Source: Pteria penguin (Eukaryota > Mollusca > Bivalvia > Pterioida > Pteriidae). From it: a stretch of 64,000 nucleotides of DNA. Below, piece after piece: positions 11,660 through 24,075 of this stretch; within the stretch, counting starts at the first letter, position 1; each line of letters starts with the position of its first letter. The stretch covers positions 37,809,596 through 37,873,595 of the forward strand of contig CM068582.1 of NCBI GenBank assembly GCA_035048485.1, read 5' to 3'. The notes beneath the pieces were generated by a model. The model ran no database searches. It was not told the origin of the DNA and saw nothing but the letters and a program-made list of their open reading frames with translations. The position numbers and the translations under genes were made by a program.

Positions 11660-13700
11660 CTTAACAAGCCCTAAAACCAGTCGGTGAATGTTCTTCAATT
11701 GTTTGGTCATACATCAAGAAGGCGTAGAAGTCATGGAAAACGTAGGTATAATAAGTCCAATATCCATGATATATCCTTTGCCGCTCTTTTACCATTTGTC
11801 AATATACTATTAGGGCTTCATCATATTCGTACCAAGTTATATTCCCTTCCTTTGAAAAGGTTATATGAATTGTACGAATCGTCAATATCCTTACATTTTA
11901 CCGACTCTAGTTCCCCGTAATATCGACTGCAGGGCATCGTTATGGACATATCGTCTAGCAGACTTTTCAAGGCAGTTAAAACCGATATACCTATTGGTGA
12001 TAACATTCGCCCCTTCCTTAAAATGAAATTTGCAAATAAGGGGATTGATGCTCTTAATTTGAGTAACATTTTGAACAATAGGTTAGTCAAGGATAAAATC
12101 CCTCCGTATTTCAAACATCAGGAGTCGCCATGTATTTCTTACAGCTATACATCTTCTGTGTCCTCTAAAATATTTAATTATAAAAGTGTTTTACAGTGTC
12201 TTGATTCACATAACATTCCAAAAGACCTTCCACCCTGTACATGTTCCACTTCAAAGTATCTTTTCCCTCCATTCGGCCATGTTGTAACTGGTGACCTCAA
12301 TATAGTCCATAACAGGAAATTACGAGACCTCCTGAAGAAAGGTCCTAAATATAGAGAGTCCCATTCGTTCACATGGCGTGACAATTTCGCTATTATTATG
12401 GATGCATGCGAGGAATATGCCAGGAAATGGTCAAAAATGGAAGAAGTGGAGTCTGACACTCTCTCCGAGTGGATGAAATCCATCGGAGAACTCCTCAAAA
12501 GAAGAATAGGGCGTCTCAGGCATTCGGTAAGAACCAGACACGAGTCTATATTTAATGACCCTGATGTAGCCAGAGAACTCTCTGAACTCCACGAACAATT
12601 TATTATTGTCCCAGCTGACAAAGCCGCAAACAATTATACCTACGTTTGTAAAAGATTTTACATAAATTGTCTGTTAGAGGAACTTGGACTTAATTCTGCA
12701 CCTGGAAATCTAACATACACACAAACAAATTTATCTTTTTCTAAAATACTTCAAAACCACAAATCTGTCCTCGAGTCTTTTGAATTACCACGACAAACTC
12801 TGACCTTGAATTACCTTATATTTATTGGATTCCAAAAATGCACAAAACTCCTTACAAACATCGTTTCATTGCTGGTTCTTCCAAGTGCACCACCAAACCT
12901 CTATCCATATTGCTAACGAAGACATTGACACACATCAAGCATGATCTTCAAATTTACTGTGATACCCCATACTCCAGAAGCGAAATAAATCAGATGTGGA
13001 TCCTAAAGAATTCTAAAGAACTTTGAGAGAATCTAAAATCTCCGAAATTTAATAATATTTTATTATCAAATCTTTTGACTTCTCCACGCACTACACTACA
13101 AATCCGCATCAAAAGCTCAAAAACAGACTTGCTACAATTATTCGAAATTCTTTTTTCCATAAAAAAAAAACGTGACCATTTTAACTTCCAAATAACTAAC
13201 TTCCCGTTTCTTTGCAGCAATATCCCGTCCTCACCTGCCTATGGAGTTTTTATATCTCAACTTATAAGGTACGCAAGAGCCTGTTCTCTATACGACGGTT
13301 TATTCCAAGGGCCAAATGACTGGCCAGTAAGTTGCTCATGCAGGGATATGTTAAGGGAACGTCTCAAATCTGAGGGAGTTCTACGGTCGCTATGGGGATC
13401 TTGTACGAAAATATGATGTGTCTCTTTCTAGAATGATTGATAATATTCTGGAATGCGACTAAATGACCTGTTCAGTGAACACCAAATATGACTTTGTATA
13501 CCAGTTTTGTACTTTCGTATCTACAATTAGGAAACTAAAACTCTTGATTTTGACATTTTCTTGAAAACTGCTGTGACGGGTGATGCATGCAGACAGGAGA
13601 CGCTACTCTCCTCGGGCACCTGGTTTCATCTCGGAATTTTTCAGTATTTTGGGGTTCACAACCGTTCCTTTTTGAAACTTTGAGAATGATTAACGGTTTG
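11660..13700 (+). pseudogene. Penelope-like retroelement, long copy with core deletion
   Basis: Plus-strand coding can be followed from about 11684 (RRRRSHGKRRYNK) through the 324-codon frame at 11942-12916. That frame contains FGHVVTGDL and FIIVPADKAANN. After a frameshift it continues as MHKTPYKHRFIAGSSKCTT with NQMWILKNSKEL (12838-13026), then FNFQITNFPFLCSNIPSSPA (about 13180) and SQLIRYARACS. The frame ends near 13500. A stop at 13024 and several frameshifts inactivate it. Between about 13158 and 13172 the reading jumps from the N-terminal side of the palm to the region after it, so the catalytic core is missing. The 3' tail (GTGACGGGTGATGCATGC, GGGCACCTGG) lies at 13570-13640. The Penelope-like family is my best assignment; another non-LTR-type lineage is possible. 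Confidence 0.7.
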
Positions 13701-13909
13701 GTACTTCTTCGATATTGATTGTCTCAAAACTGAAGTGAAGTATTTTCGATCATATATATACAGGTGGCATACGGGAAGCTTTAAGAAACATTTTCATATG
13801 TTGGTTACTACATATTTACCAAACATAAAATTAACACAAGGTAAAAAAATAATATAAAGCAAGAAGCTATTGGAATCAGGGAATAAAATGTCAGTAGCAA
13901 ATTTACTAG

Positions 13910-14300
13910 CAGTCTGCTACTACAAAATACGTAAGTAACTGGTGTCAAGTGACTATGGCACTAATAACTAATAACAGATGATATAACTCAGCGCTGTATA
14001 TAAAAATGAATGTGAACTAACACTGTGTAGAAAGTGTCATTTCCCCATAACATCCAGAAAAACGTAAAATAACACTTAAATCAAACCCTCCGCGGGGAAC
14101 TTTTGTTAGACCCCACGCTGCAAATGGAATAAGTGCGACATTAATGCAAAATACGAAAGTAACTGGCTTCAAGTGACTATGGCACAAATAACAATGTATC
14201 ACAGCGGACATTCACGGACATCTGAAATTCAGAGGTGAGATCAGGTGTCCGAGAAGTGTATGCATTTCCTGAATGGATTGCCACGCCCGCCATGAATGCC
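13910..14300 (+). repeat. Interspersed repeat shared with 49.98-50.45 kb
   Basis: Blocks such as AAGTAACTGG, GTGACTATGGCAC, AAATCAAACCCTCCGCGGGG and CAGAGGTGAGATCAGG recur at 49.98-50.45 kb with substitutions. A third, partial copy follows at about 14520-14640. The last block resembles the Penelope-like 3' tail in inverse orientation. No coding. Confidence 0.7.
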
Positions 14301-14304
14301 CTTA

Positions 14305-14525
14305 CATACAATTTATTGATTGATTAGTTTTTGTTTAACGTCACACCACGAATATTTTACGTATATAGTGACGGCATCTGCCTGAACCGGACATACAAAT
14401 TTAACCTTTGCAAAGAACCCACTCGAAGCAGTGAGGGATCTGTAACGTGCCATGCATACCACGACACTGGCCTCGGTTTTTATTGTCTCATCCGAAAGAC
14501 AGGACACCGGCGCCCTTACATACAA
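14305..14525 (-). repeat. Probable SINE-type repeat, degraded
   Basis: It shares GATTGATTGATTA, GTGACGGCAT, GCAGTGAGGGATCT and AGACAGGACACCGGCG-type blocks with the clearer SINE at 19690-19990. The tRNA-like end is missing or too degraded to see. Confidence 0.55.
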
Positions 14526-14679
14526 AAGAAACAAATGTAACTCATACTGTTTATATAAATTAATGTGAATCAACGCTGTGAAGAAAGTGCCATTGTCACC
14601 TAACACCAGGAGAAACGTATAGTGACACTTAATGCAAACAAAATATGATATGATATCTCGTATCATTATATGAATGCTC

Positions 14680-15660
14680 ATAGTGGTACATTGTTTTGGA
14701 TGCCATGGGGATTTTACCCTAGGTTCTTTTTCAGTCTACTTCAAGGCTTTGATACACTCTCAAGGAAATCCACGAGGTTAAACTTCCTTAATAATTCAAC
14801 CTCTGACATTTTAGCTTTTGTCTTGATTGCTCCTATTGACTTGCAATCAATAAGGAGTTTTCTCTCGTCTCCATAAGGATATAACAATGTCCCCTTGAGA
14901 TATAATAGATATTCTCGGCAATTCATCTTTCTTATAAGCATATTATCGTTGATAAAACCATTATTGATAGCCATTGTAACAGAAGGGTGAACTCCTGTCG
15001 ATCAGTATCTCGCTGTGGGATAGGACAAGTAGTTATTATTCATCGTAAAGGATACTGATATCGTTGATGCCGTTTGGAATTTTGTAATTAAGTCTGAAAT
15101 GTAAAGAGTCGTCATAAAGGAAATGGACTGAAGGTGACATGTAAAACACTGCTTATGATGGAGAGAACGACTGTTTTCAAATCGGATAATAGGACCAATT
15201 ACGCAATAGGCTCTCCTTGTAATAATTTTGTTACCATGCTGAAGAAGTGGGACAAATGTTAACGAGTCCCTATTATATTCTCCCTCTTTGATCGATGGCT
15301 GGATTAAGTAATGCATAATAGAACTTAATTGACACATCCAACTTTCATTCAATAAAAGTCGTAGTTATCATCACCCACATTTATGGTTATAATTATGTAA
15401 AATTGATCTCTAGTATTTCGGTTAGTACGTATTACAGTTAACATTAGCTCTCCGAGAATATTATTCCAATTATTTCTCAATTTCACAATAAAATGATAAT
15501 AAAATAAATGAATAGTATTTCTTTTAGCATTATAGCTTACATTAACTCTCCAAGAATATTATTCCAGTTATTTCCTCAAAGTTGAATATACTCCCACTTG
15601 TATATTACCTCCTACCTCAAAAAGTTAATGCTCTAATGCAGAGCTATAGATAACTCCCTC
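14680..15660. other. Unassigned sequence with a direct duplication
   Basis: Minus-strand open frames at 14741-14974 and 15002-15352 have no recognised domain. A block with CTCTCC, GAGAATATTATTCCA and TTATTTC appears at about 15447 and again at about 15548, a direct duplication of about 45 bp. No gene is called. Confidence 0.5.
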
Positions 15661-15663
15661 AAC

Positions 15664-15699
15664 CCCCCCCCCCCCAATCTCTCTCTCTCTCTCTCTCTC
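15664..15699. repeat. C-run and CT microsatellite
   Basis: A run of 12 C is followed closely by about 11 CT dinucleotides. Confidence 0.9.
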
Positions 15700-16317
15700 C
15701 AAACTATATTGTGTATTCATCAGACATCAGATCCTTGATCACTAACTGTTAGCATGAAAAATAAAGCACGGAAGGCACATTTTCTTACAGAATGCCAAAA
15801 CACATGTAGTGTAGAATAGAGCTAAGTATAGTTTGACGCTGTATCAAATAATCAGTATATAATAAACTACAGTAGTAGTTTTGGATACATATAATCTAAT
15901 TTCTTGGAAATTGTATCATATTTGACAATAATTACTATTTCCTTTTGCATATTTAACAAAAATACAACTACAAATGTAAAAGGGATGAAGAAAAACAGAA
16001 AATATGTTAATTTTGTAGATGGAAAAGAAATTTATAAAAATTACTTAACAAAGAGTTGCGATTAAAACTTTTCAACTTTGATACCCATGCGAGTTAAACT
16101 GAAATGATAGAAAGTGTCAGAGGGCACTTATTTACTATGATCAATTACTTAGCTGATAGAACATCGGACCCACGATCTTGATCATTTGATCAGAAAATAA
16201 TGAATGATAATGGGATATTGCTGGAACCTGACAGAGAGTCCGGAAGCATCAGAAGCTTTTGATAATGCGTCGCAGTCTCTTCTAATCGGTACAGTACATG
16301 CAAATAAGGTAAATGGG

Positions 16318-16357
16318 TTTGGGTTTTGTTTTGTTTTGTTTTTGGTTTTTTTGTTTG

Positions 16358-16388
<31 letters not shown>

Positions 16389-16405
16389 TTAAGGGGGGGG
16401 GGGGT
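16318..16405. repeat. T/G low-complexity tract ending in a G run
   Basis: Repeated GTTTT units end in a run of about 12 G. Similar T/G tracts next to G or C runs occur at 8.7 kb and, as the complement, at 63.76 kb. Confidence 0.9.
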
Positions 16406-16639
16406 GTTTCTGGGCTAAAAATAGCATAAGACTCGGTACAACATCTAGGTAACTAACGTCTCTTGTCTCATACTCTTATTATTTATGTCAGATGCTGAAT
16501 AGATTTTCTGTTCCTCTAGCTTTGATCCCTAGTTATATTGTAAAGTCGTTTAATTTACCTCGACGAAGTTGAGAGGAGCTTATGCCCGCAGCGTCAATGA
16601 TCGCGTCCGGTTAAGTGGTTTGGGGTAATGCAGTATTGG

Positions 16640-16880
16640 ACAAAGTATACGTACAGTTACCAAACTTGCATCATATGTTCATCTTGGGATGCTGACGCAA
16701 GCGCATGCATTCTGTGGTGCATTTGACCTACATTTTCCGCTTGAATTACTCGGTTAAATAATTTGATGTAATTCTGTACCGAAGAAATTACAGGTGCAAC
16801 AGTTACCAAACTAGCACCATCTTGGGATGCTGACTTAAGTGCATCTGCTTCAGTGTGAAAGGGATTTGAGGTAAAATAAA
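16640..16880 (-). repeat. Two diverged copies of a roughly 152-bp tandem unit
   Basis: CAGTTACCAAACT followed by CTTGGGATGCTGAC appears near 16646 and again near 16798. The block TTTGACCTACATTTTCCGC places this in the same family as the array at 36.69-37.28 kb. Confidence 0.6.
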
Positions 16881-17620
16881 AGTAAAGACAATGTAAAACT
16901 TTGTTAACTGGTTGTACGTGAAGTATCTTGAAGATTTGGATTACATACAGTGATGATTTATGGCCACAAAGAGAACTAAGAAGACTCGTCATAATTTGAT
17001 AGAGAACATACTTGTACTATACGGAAATAAGGGTGTCATTTTATATTTACAAATCACAACCAGAACTTATCAAAATGTTGTCACAAAAAGGATAAAAATG
17101 TTTTAAATTAATCTTTAAATTATTACCATTATTTCATACTATATTAAATTACGAAATTTACCTTACTTTATCTTTTAACATGGGTAAAATATGGACTTGC
17201 AATAGCACAATTAAGAATCGACTCACGACCATTCCAAAGATATCAACATAATAATAACATTATATGAGATGTTATGTTAAATTGTGAGGCAAAATGAAAT
17301 TACATAAATTCAGCTGTGTTCAATTGTCTTTAGGGCATTTAATATGAGCATTTTGGTATGTTCACAAGTCGATGTTATTGAACGTAGGCATTTAGATAAA
17401 GGTTATTCTATTTTCCCACTAACATCGACATGCGATACGCTGCCGCTAATATGATTTGGCTTCAACGGAAACCAGTTGTTATCATTGATTGCTTTTGAAG
17501 GATACTGCATGATGCATTTACACTTAGAATATATACTAGCGGAAAAAAAGAAACTGTATAGTTCAATAATTCCATTCATATATTCATATACAAATTATTA
17601 CGTTGAGGGATCATCGTCCT
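16881..17620. other. AT-rich DNA, no gene seen
   Basis: No supported feature. Confidence 0.5.
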
Positions 17621-17641
17621 GGGGGGGGGGGGGGGGGGGGG
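17621..17641. repeat. Run of 21 G
   Basis: An uninterrupted run of 21 G ends directly at the 3' border of the Tc1-like relic. Such a run can form a quadruplex and is prone to length error in sequencing. Confidence 0.9.
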
Positions 17642-17756
17642 TGCAAAAAGTTCCACAAGTTTAATAGCGTGTATAACCGCCATTTGCACCGATGCGTTTT
17701 TCACATATACGACGCATAGAACGAATTAAGTTATGCAGAAATGCCTGGGGAAAGTT

Positions 17757-18212
17757 CCGCTATAGATCAAAGAAAAATAATTAACGATAGCCGAGCCGTG
17801 ATTGGCTGATGTGGTGTAGGGAGAGAGGGACTACTATTTCAATGTATTAGGAGCTGTGATTGGATGAAATTATTTGATCTATGTATAAATAAAGATTGAT
17901 TCTGCTGTAAAATCATGAATTTTTATCTCATTTCGCTAATGTAAAAATTTAATGACATAAAAAGGGGTGGTTGTTTACATTTGAATTTTGGCCAATTTTT
18001 GCGGGTGCCCTCCTTCCAGCATTATATTTTCGAAATTAAGGTGGATAACCTATGGTAAACTGTTAAAATTCTGATAGAGGAGGGTCTGACAAACATCTTG
18101 ATATGTGGATTATATATAGCTAAAATGTAGGATGTTGTGTAAATCTTGCTGGAAGTTCGGTAATTTAACATGGGACTCTATGGGAAATGGAATTACTATG
18201 CTTTGACCCATA
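17757..18212 (+). mobile_element. Short non-autonomous element inserted in the Tc1 relic
   Basis: It is a roughly 456-bp block between the C-terminal and catalytic parts of the transposase. Its ends are loosely inverse (ATCAAAGAAAAATAATT at the left; the inverse of the right end reads GTCAAAGCATAGTAATT). A relative lies at 8.4-9.0 kb. There is no ORF. Borders are inferred from where the transposase frame resumes. Confidence 0.7.
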
Positions 18213-18766
18213 TGCGCAATAAAGATCGCAAAGAGTTCAATGTAGCAAGAGGAAGAGGGTGTGTTGGCTCTTGACGTAGAGTCGTTCCGTTTTATTCCAA
18301 ATATGTTCTATAGGCGATAAATCTGGTGACATCGCAGGCCAAGGTAGCACATTCACGTTTTGCTGCTGTAAATAGCCACTAACAACGCGTGCAGTATACG
18401 GTCTTGCGTTATCCTGCTGCATAATGATGTTATGCTGATTTTTGTGAATGAAAGGAATAATGTACTGAAGTGCAATCTCGTCACGGTAATGTATGCTGGT
18501 TAAACTGCCCTCCATTATAACCAATGGGGTCCTTCCATGTATTGTAATTCAATCCCGGGCCATAACGCACCCTCTGCCGAATTGGTGGTGCTAAATAATG
18601 CAGGCGTCAATGTAACGTTCTCCGGCACGACGGTAAGCCCGAACACGACAGTCACTCTGTGAAATCTCGACTCGTTCGTAAACAGGACGTCCACACAATC
18701 TCAGCTATTAAAACGATGATGCCTTCTACGCTAACCTCGTAACACGGTGAAGTCGGATCAAAATAG

Positions 18767-18985
18767 GGTCCGGCGCCGTAAACTGAGAATATATTTAAGT
18801 CAAATTTTCATATTCTTCTGTTCATCAATGAATTAATAACTGCAATTTGGATTTCATCTAGTTTTACTCGATTGATAAATAGAATTAAATCACTCTGCAT
18901 GAGAATTTATTTGAACGTTTGACAATGGAATAAATTAAAATGAAATATTTGACTTAAGTATATTCTCAGTTTATGGCGCCGGACC
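18767..18985 (+). mobile_element. 219-bp MITE with 3-bp target duplication
   Basis: It starts GGTCCGGCGCCGTAAACTGA and ends with the inverse. It is flanked on both sides by TAG (18764-18766 and 18986-18988). It has the same length as the copy at 10070-10288. It interrupts the Tc1 transposase between its DNA-binding and catalytic parts, so it inserted later. A 3-bp duplication and GC-rich ends would fit a PIF/Harbinger-type origin, but this is inference. Confidence 0.9.
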
Positions 18986-19689
18986 TAGGACTGATAGCCG
19001 GACGTCGAGGACGGATGTTGGCCTCTCGCAATCTGTTCCTTACGGTACGAGGAACTATCCGTCGGTGCTTAGCGATGCTTCTAGCTGTCAAAGAAGGCGA
19101 CTGGAATCGATTACACAAATGTGACGTCCGTATATACGTATCTTGTCGACGTGACGTTACACTCGGTCGTCCTGATCGTGGGCGGTCCCGAACGGTGCAA
19201 CTTTGCAGATATTGTCTCCATAAGACATTTACAGTGTTAATATTAACTCCAAACTGCCTTGCCACATTACTTTGAGACATCCCGATTTCCAGTATCCCAA
19301 TAGCAGGCAAACGATCATTTTCGATCATGCGAGGCATCTCTCAATCAATATTTTATTCCAAAAACCCAATGTTTTTCTGTTTCAATACATTGAATACTGT
19401 CAATGAATGCAAGAAATTCTAATCGATTACTAACCATGTGTCGAGCTTAGGATCGAAACTCTAGAGAGCGTATTGTGGCCATCAAGGCGAATCGAACAAA
19501 CTGAGTACTCAAACACGCAATTAGTATTTTGAACAATGCCTTTAAGAATAAAAAGCGATCTAATCTAATTTTATTGTTGTATTTAACTTTTAGGTATACA
19601 CGGTTTCTTTCTTTCCCGCTATATTATTCTATAACCATTTCTTAGTACAGTACTGTCGTTCAGAAGACGTCTGTGTGTCAGATACGGCA

Positions 19690-19990
19690 CTGTATGTAAT
19701 TATTGATTGATTAACATGTTGATTAATTATTGTTGTCCGTCACTTAACGATTGTTTTTCGTATATGGTGACGGCATTTGCCTGAAACATTGCATAGTAAT
19801 TTTAATCTCTGCATAGGATCCATTCGACGCAGTGAGGGATCTTTCACGTTGCCATGCCGACCGTAGTACAATACGTCGGTTTTCACTACTCATTCCAAAG
19901 GCAGGGCACTGGTGTGCCCAGGGCGGGAATCGAACCCGGGACCTCTCCGCAGAGCACCTTATCCATTGACCTACACCGACTCCCTAGGGT
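19690..19990 (-). mobile_element. tRNA-derived SINE
   Basis: On the minus strand it opens with GGAGTCGGTGTAGGTCAATGG (A-box type), followed by CCCGGGTTCGATTCCCG (B box) at about 19920-19985. A body with GACAATCG and GTGACGGCAT blocks follows. Its 3' end is rich in TTAATCAATCAATA. No functional cloverleaf is claimed. Confidence 0.8.
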
Positions 19991-20159
19991 TATGTATTTT
20001 TATTATTATTTTCATCCATATCAAGAAACAATTGACTTAAACGAAGTAAATGGTATCATCAAATATATGCTTGTGCCAAACTGTATCAATGATTTTGATA
20101 AAATAATCCGTACATGCTTACAGCAACAAGCAATATATCATTCCAGGAGTTCTTAGGAG

Positions 20160-20410
20160 CACAGTATGTAGCACGTTATTGTCAGTGCCACAGTGACATT
20201 GCATTAATCACTTTCGTATTTTACGTTATTTCCTTTGCATAGTGGAGCTCGTGAAAAAAGTTCTTGAAGGACGATTTGACGTCAGTGTTATTATAGCTAA
20301 GATGCAATGTGTTGTGGCGATGTCTCTCTAACCACCGTTAGAACTATTTCTGTATACCAATACCTGTATTTTGGACATTCAAAGCAGGCATCTAACCAAA
20401 CAGGATAAAA
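20160..20410. other. Unique DNA, no gene seen
   Basis: No supported feature between the SINE and the 68-bp array. Confidence 0.4.
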
Positions 20411-22005
20411 TAGTTCCTCCAGGACTTCTGGTCTCGCCCGTTGGTTCTAGTGTTCCAAAAATGGTCAGATTCCAATATTCCTTCAAGACATCTGGGCTCA
20501 CCTGTAGGTTCTAGAGGTCAATGAATGTCCAATGTGATACAATTGCTCCTACTAGATATCTGGTCTGACCTATAGGTTATGGAGGTCCATGAGTGTCCAA
20601 TGTGATACGATAGCTCCATCAGGATATCTGGTCACACCGGTAACTTATAGAGGTCCATGAATGTCTAATGTGATACGATTGCTAGTCCAGGATAGCTGGT
20701 CTCACCTGTAGATTCTAAAGGTCCATGATTTTCAAATGTGATACGATTGCTCCTCCAGGACATCTGGTCACACATGTAGGTTCTAGGATCCATGAATGTC
20801 CAATGTGGTACGATTGCTCCTTCAGGACATCTTGTCGCACCGGCAATTTATAGAGGTCCATGAATGTTTAATGTGATATCATTGCTACTCCAGGACATCT
20901 GGTATCACTTGTAGGTTCTAAAGGTCCATGAATTTCTAATGTGATATGAAAGTTCCTGCCGGACATCTGGTGTCACCTGTAGGTCTTAGAGGTCCATGAG
21001 CGTCCAATGTGATACAATAGCTCTTCCAGGGCATCTAGTCTCTCCTGTAGTTTCTAAAGGTCCATGATTTTCAAATGTGATACGATTGCTCCTCCAGGAC
21101 ATCTGGTCACACATGTAGGTTCTAGGATCCATGAATGTCCAATCTGATACGATTGCTCCTCCAGGACATCTGATCTCACCTGTAGGTTCTAGAGGTCAAT
21201 GAATGTCCAATGTTATAGGATTGCTCCTCCAGGACACATGGTCTCAGCTGTAGAATCTAGAGGTCAATGAATGTCCAATGTTATAGGATTGCTCCTCCAG
21301 GACACCTGGTCTCGCCTGTTGGTTCTAGATATCCACGAATGTCCAAGATCATACGATAGCTCCTGCTGGACATCGGGTCTCACCTGTAGGTTCTAGATGT
21401 CCTTGAATGTCCAAAGCCATACCATAGCTTCTACTGGACATTTTGTCTCCCCTGCAGGATGTAGAGGTTCATGAATGTCCAATCTGATACGATAGCTCCT
21501 CCAGGACATCTGGTCTCACCTGTAGAATCTAGAGGTTCATGAATGTCCGATGGGATACGATTGTTCCTCCAGGACATTTGGTCTCACCTGTAGGTTCTAG
21601 AGGTCTATGAATGCCCAATGTGATACCATGGCTCCTTCAGGACATTTGGTCTCGCCTGTAGGTCATACAGTTTCATGAATGTCCAATGTGATACGATTGT
21701 TTCTCCAAGACACTTGGTTTCATTTGTAGGTTCTAGAGGTCCATTAATGTTCACGGTGATACGATTGCTTCTGCAGGACATCTTGTCTCCCCTGTAGGAT
21801 TTAGATATCCATGAATACCCAATGTGATATCATTGCTCCTCCAAGATATCTGGTCTCACCTGTAGGATCTAGAGGTTCATGAATGTCCGATGGGATACGA
21901 TTGCTCCTCCAGGACATCTTGTCTCACCTGTAGGTTCTGGAGGTTCATGAATGTTCAATGGGATACGATTGCTCCTCCAGGACATCTGATCACACCTGAG
22001 GCTGC
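20411..22005. repeat. 68-bp minisatellite, about 23 copies
   Basis: The unit contains TAGGTTCTAGAGGTCCATGA, ATGTCCAATGTGATACGATT and GCTCCTCCAGGACATCTGGT. Two successive starts measured at 21201 and 21269 are 68 bp apart. Copies differ by roughly 10-20 percent, so the array is old enough to have diverged. The frames are not open. Confidence 0.95.
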
Positions 22006-22981
22006 ACTAAATTTTGTTTAATGGTTTTGCAAATTTATTGTTTATTGTTGCCGAAATATAATTCTAAATAGCATAAGGATGCTGTGTACCGAATATGAAA
22101 TTATTTATGACAATATGAGAATTTTGTCATGCGTAAATCTATGTAAAAGGATTGTACACTGTAGGCAAAGCAAAATATAGAGAAAAAATTATAAAGATAT
22201 TTTTCCTGTGTTTATATACTTATGTAAAAAAAACATTCAGTCCCTAGGACAGACCAAATATTGGCTCATGTGAATACACGGTAAACAGTTTGATACAACA
22301 TGTCATAAGGATATTCACTCTGTATACAAAATATGAAGGCATTGCAGATTGTAGTTTTTTTTTCAAGATGTAACAAATTTTCCCCTCTTGTGGTCCTCTT
22401 GTCTTTTATTCAATGGCGATATCCTTTTCTTGATTAAAATGGTGCCTTCTTAACCCTAGGATCATAAATAAATGATACAAATCCACGCAATGCTTGTAGA
22501 GATGTCGAAAATGTGAAAAGTAAACACTAACGACAAAGACAACTTTCGGACAAGGAGAGCTTAAAACAAAAGCTCTTTACATTTATCTTAGAAAAGGAAA
22601 GCATATAAATATAAGAAATTTCATTTATCATTTAGTCGAGGTTTTGACATGTGAAACATACGCATGCCAATTAAAACATTGTACTTACTTATCTCATCTT
22701 GGCTGATTAAAATACATATATCATTTTCAGACAACCTATATGTCATCTCGATAACGACTAGGCAAGTCAAATACCTTATGTCAAGAATTATCTTACATTC
22801 TTGCCTCTTTTACTGTGTTTTTGCAAAAATTATTTTTAAAAAAATGATCGAAGGCAATAAATTTTCATTTCGGAAATGATTCAACGCCTGATACACAGCA
22901 GCCAAGCATCAACAGTGCCAAATCTAGCAGCATTAGTTTACGGTTCTCCAGTATCACACAAAGCGCTCAACACAAGGTACT
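22006..22981. other. AT-rich DNA, no gene seen
   Basis: No exon or repeat was recognised. Confidence 0.5.
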
Positions 22982-23001
22982 CTAATATACATCTACTCTA
23001 C

Positions 23002-23201
23002 CTTGACCCTCCTCCCTGACCTCGAAGACGGTCTTTTTACCTTCTTGACCTTCCATTTCCTGTTTAAATGATGTCAGATTTGAATCCTCTCGGAACTCCT
23101 CGTCCATTTGGTATGTTGACCGTCTTCCTGAGAGAACGCCTCCGAGAAGAATGCTTCGAATGTTGCCATAGTAGGATGAAAGTCGTTCTCCTAACGATGC
23201 C
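23002..23201 (-). CDS. Candidate coding exon, possibly upstream exon of the transglutaminase
   Basis: On the minus strand an acceptor-like site (pyrimidine-rich, then ACCCACAG) lies at 23202. It is followed by an open frame with balanced codon use, unlike the AT-rich surroundings. The frame reads SLGERLSSYYGNIRS, GRRSTYQMDEEFRED and KQEMEGQEGKKTVFEV. Donor-like sites occur after 23041 (GAAG then GTAAAA) and after 23002 (CAAG then GTAGAG). Both leave phase 1, which fits the phase-1 start of the transglutaminase exon at 449. An internal ATG (MDEEFRED) could be the start. I do not recognise a domain; transglutaminase N-terminal extensions are poorly conserved. It may instead be an exon of an unrelated gene or chance. 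Confidence 0.4.
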
Positions 23202-23990
23202 CTGTGGGTTATAATAAAAGAGATAAAGCAATCAGTAATTACGAAGTTCATTCCATAAGCAAATAAACCGTATTCAGGTGTAATTACTTTCATTTTAATG
23301 CACTGAGTGTTATTTTCCTATGTAAGAGGAATTTACTTATCATATCGATGGATTTTAATTGCTGTAATATTCACTTTTCACTTTATAAAATGCCATACAG
23401 TTATCGCTATATAATTGAAGTTTCATATCTCATGGCTGTAATATATTAAATCTTTTGACATAAGTTGTCGAAATGCGCATGAGGTGCACCAGATTCTCTA
23501 ATTCTGGTATATATGTTCTAATATTTATGAACGCTAATATCCCACCACGGTGTATTTTCAAAACATTGATAGTTTTTGCAAAAGTCGTATATTAAAAGAT
23601 AAATCATCGTAAAGTAAAACACTCAAAATAAAGCAAACAAAATAAAACTTAAAGATATAACAGACTGAACTCCAGTATACAGTAATCTGTAAGACCAAAG
23701 ACAAGGATTCTCACATGATGGTATGTGAACATCCTCTGCTGGCTTACTAGTCACGACCACATTTAAATCAACTCTTTGCTCTGTGTTATTATACTACTGA
23801 CAATAATTTTACCTTATATTAGGTTTATAAATAGATATCGATAAGGTATATGTCATGAGCCAAATACCTAAAAAGAATATCAACGTTAAATCTTGATAAA
23901 AACAACCAGAAGCAAGAAGGGGTAAGCACCGATCGTAATTTTAAAAGAGATGGAAAATTAACGAACAGTGAAGCATTACATAAAAAGGAG
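23202..23990. other. AT-rich DNA, no gene seen
   Basis: No supported feature. Confidence 0.5.
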
Positions 23991-23995
23991 AAAAC

Positions 23996-23998
23996 TGC

Positions 23999-24075
<77 letters not shown>

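Larger units (their letters stand above)
17645..19340 (-). pseudogene. Tc1/mariner transposase pseudogene, split by two insertions
   Basis: Minus-strand segments are collinear with a Tc1-type transposase. 19337-18989 encodes the start through the paired helix-turn-helix DNA-binding region (SQSNVARQFGVNINTV and RDRPRSGRPSVT). 18766-18213 encodes the catalytic region with stops and frameshifts (QQDNARPYTA, with LPWPAMSPDLSPIEH, containing the second and third catalytic positions). 17756-17650 encodes the C-terminus (NFPQAFLHNLIRSM, GGYTRY, stop). The C-terminal part joins the catalytic part exactly if the 17757-18212 insert is removed (ATA TGG AAC TTT in frame). The helix-turn-helix part is separated by a 219-bp MITE. 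No terminal inverted repeats could be fixed. Dead copy. Confidence 0.88.

Noticed and set aside
20411..22005. CRISPR-like regularly spaced repeat
   Set aside because: The units are contiguous 68-bp tandem copies with no distinct spacers, and the genome is eukaryotic.
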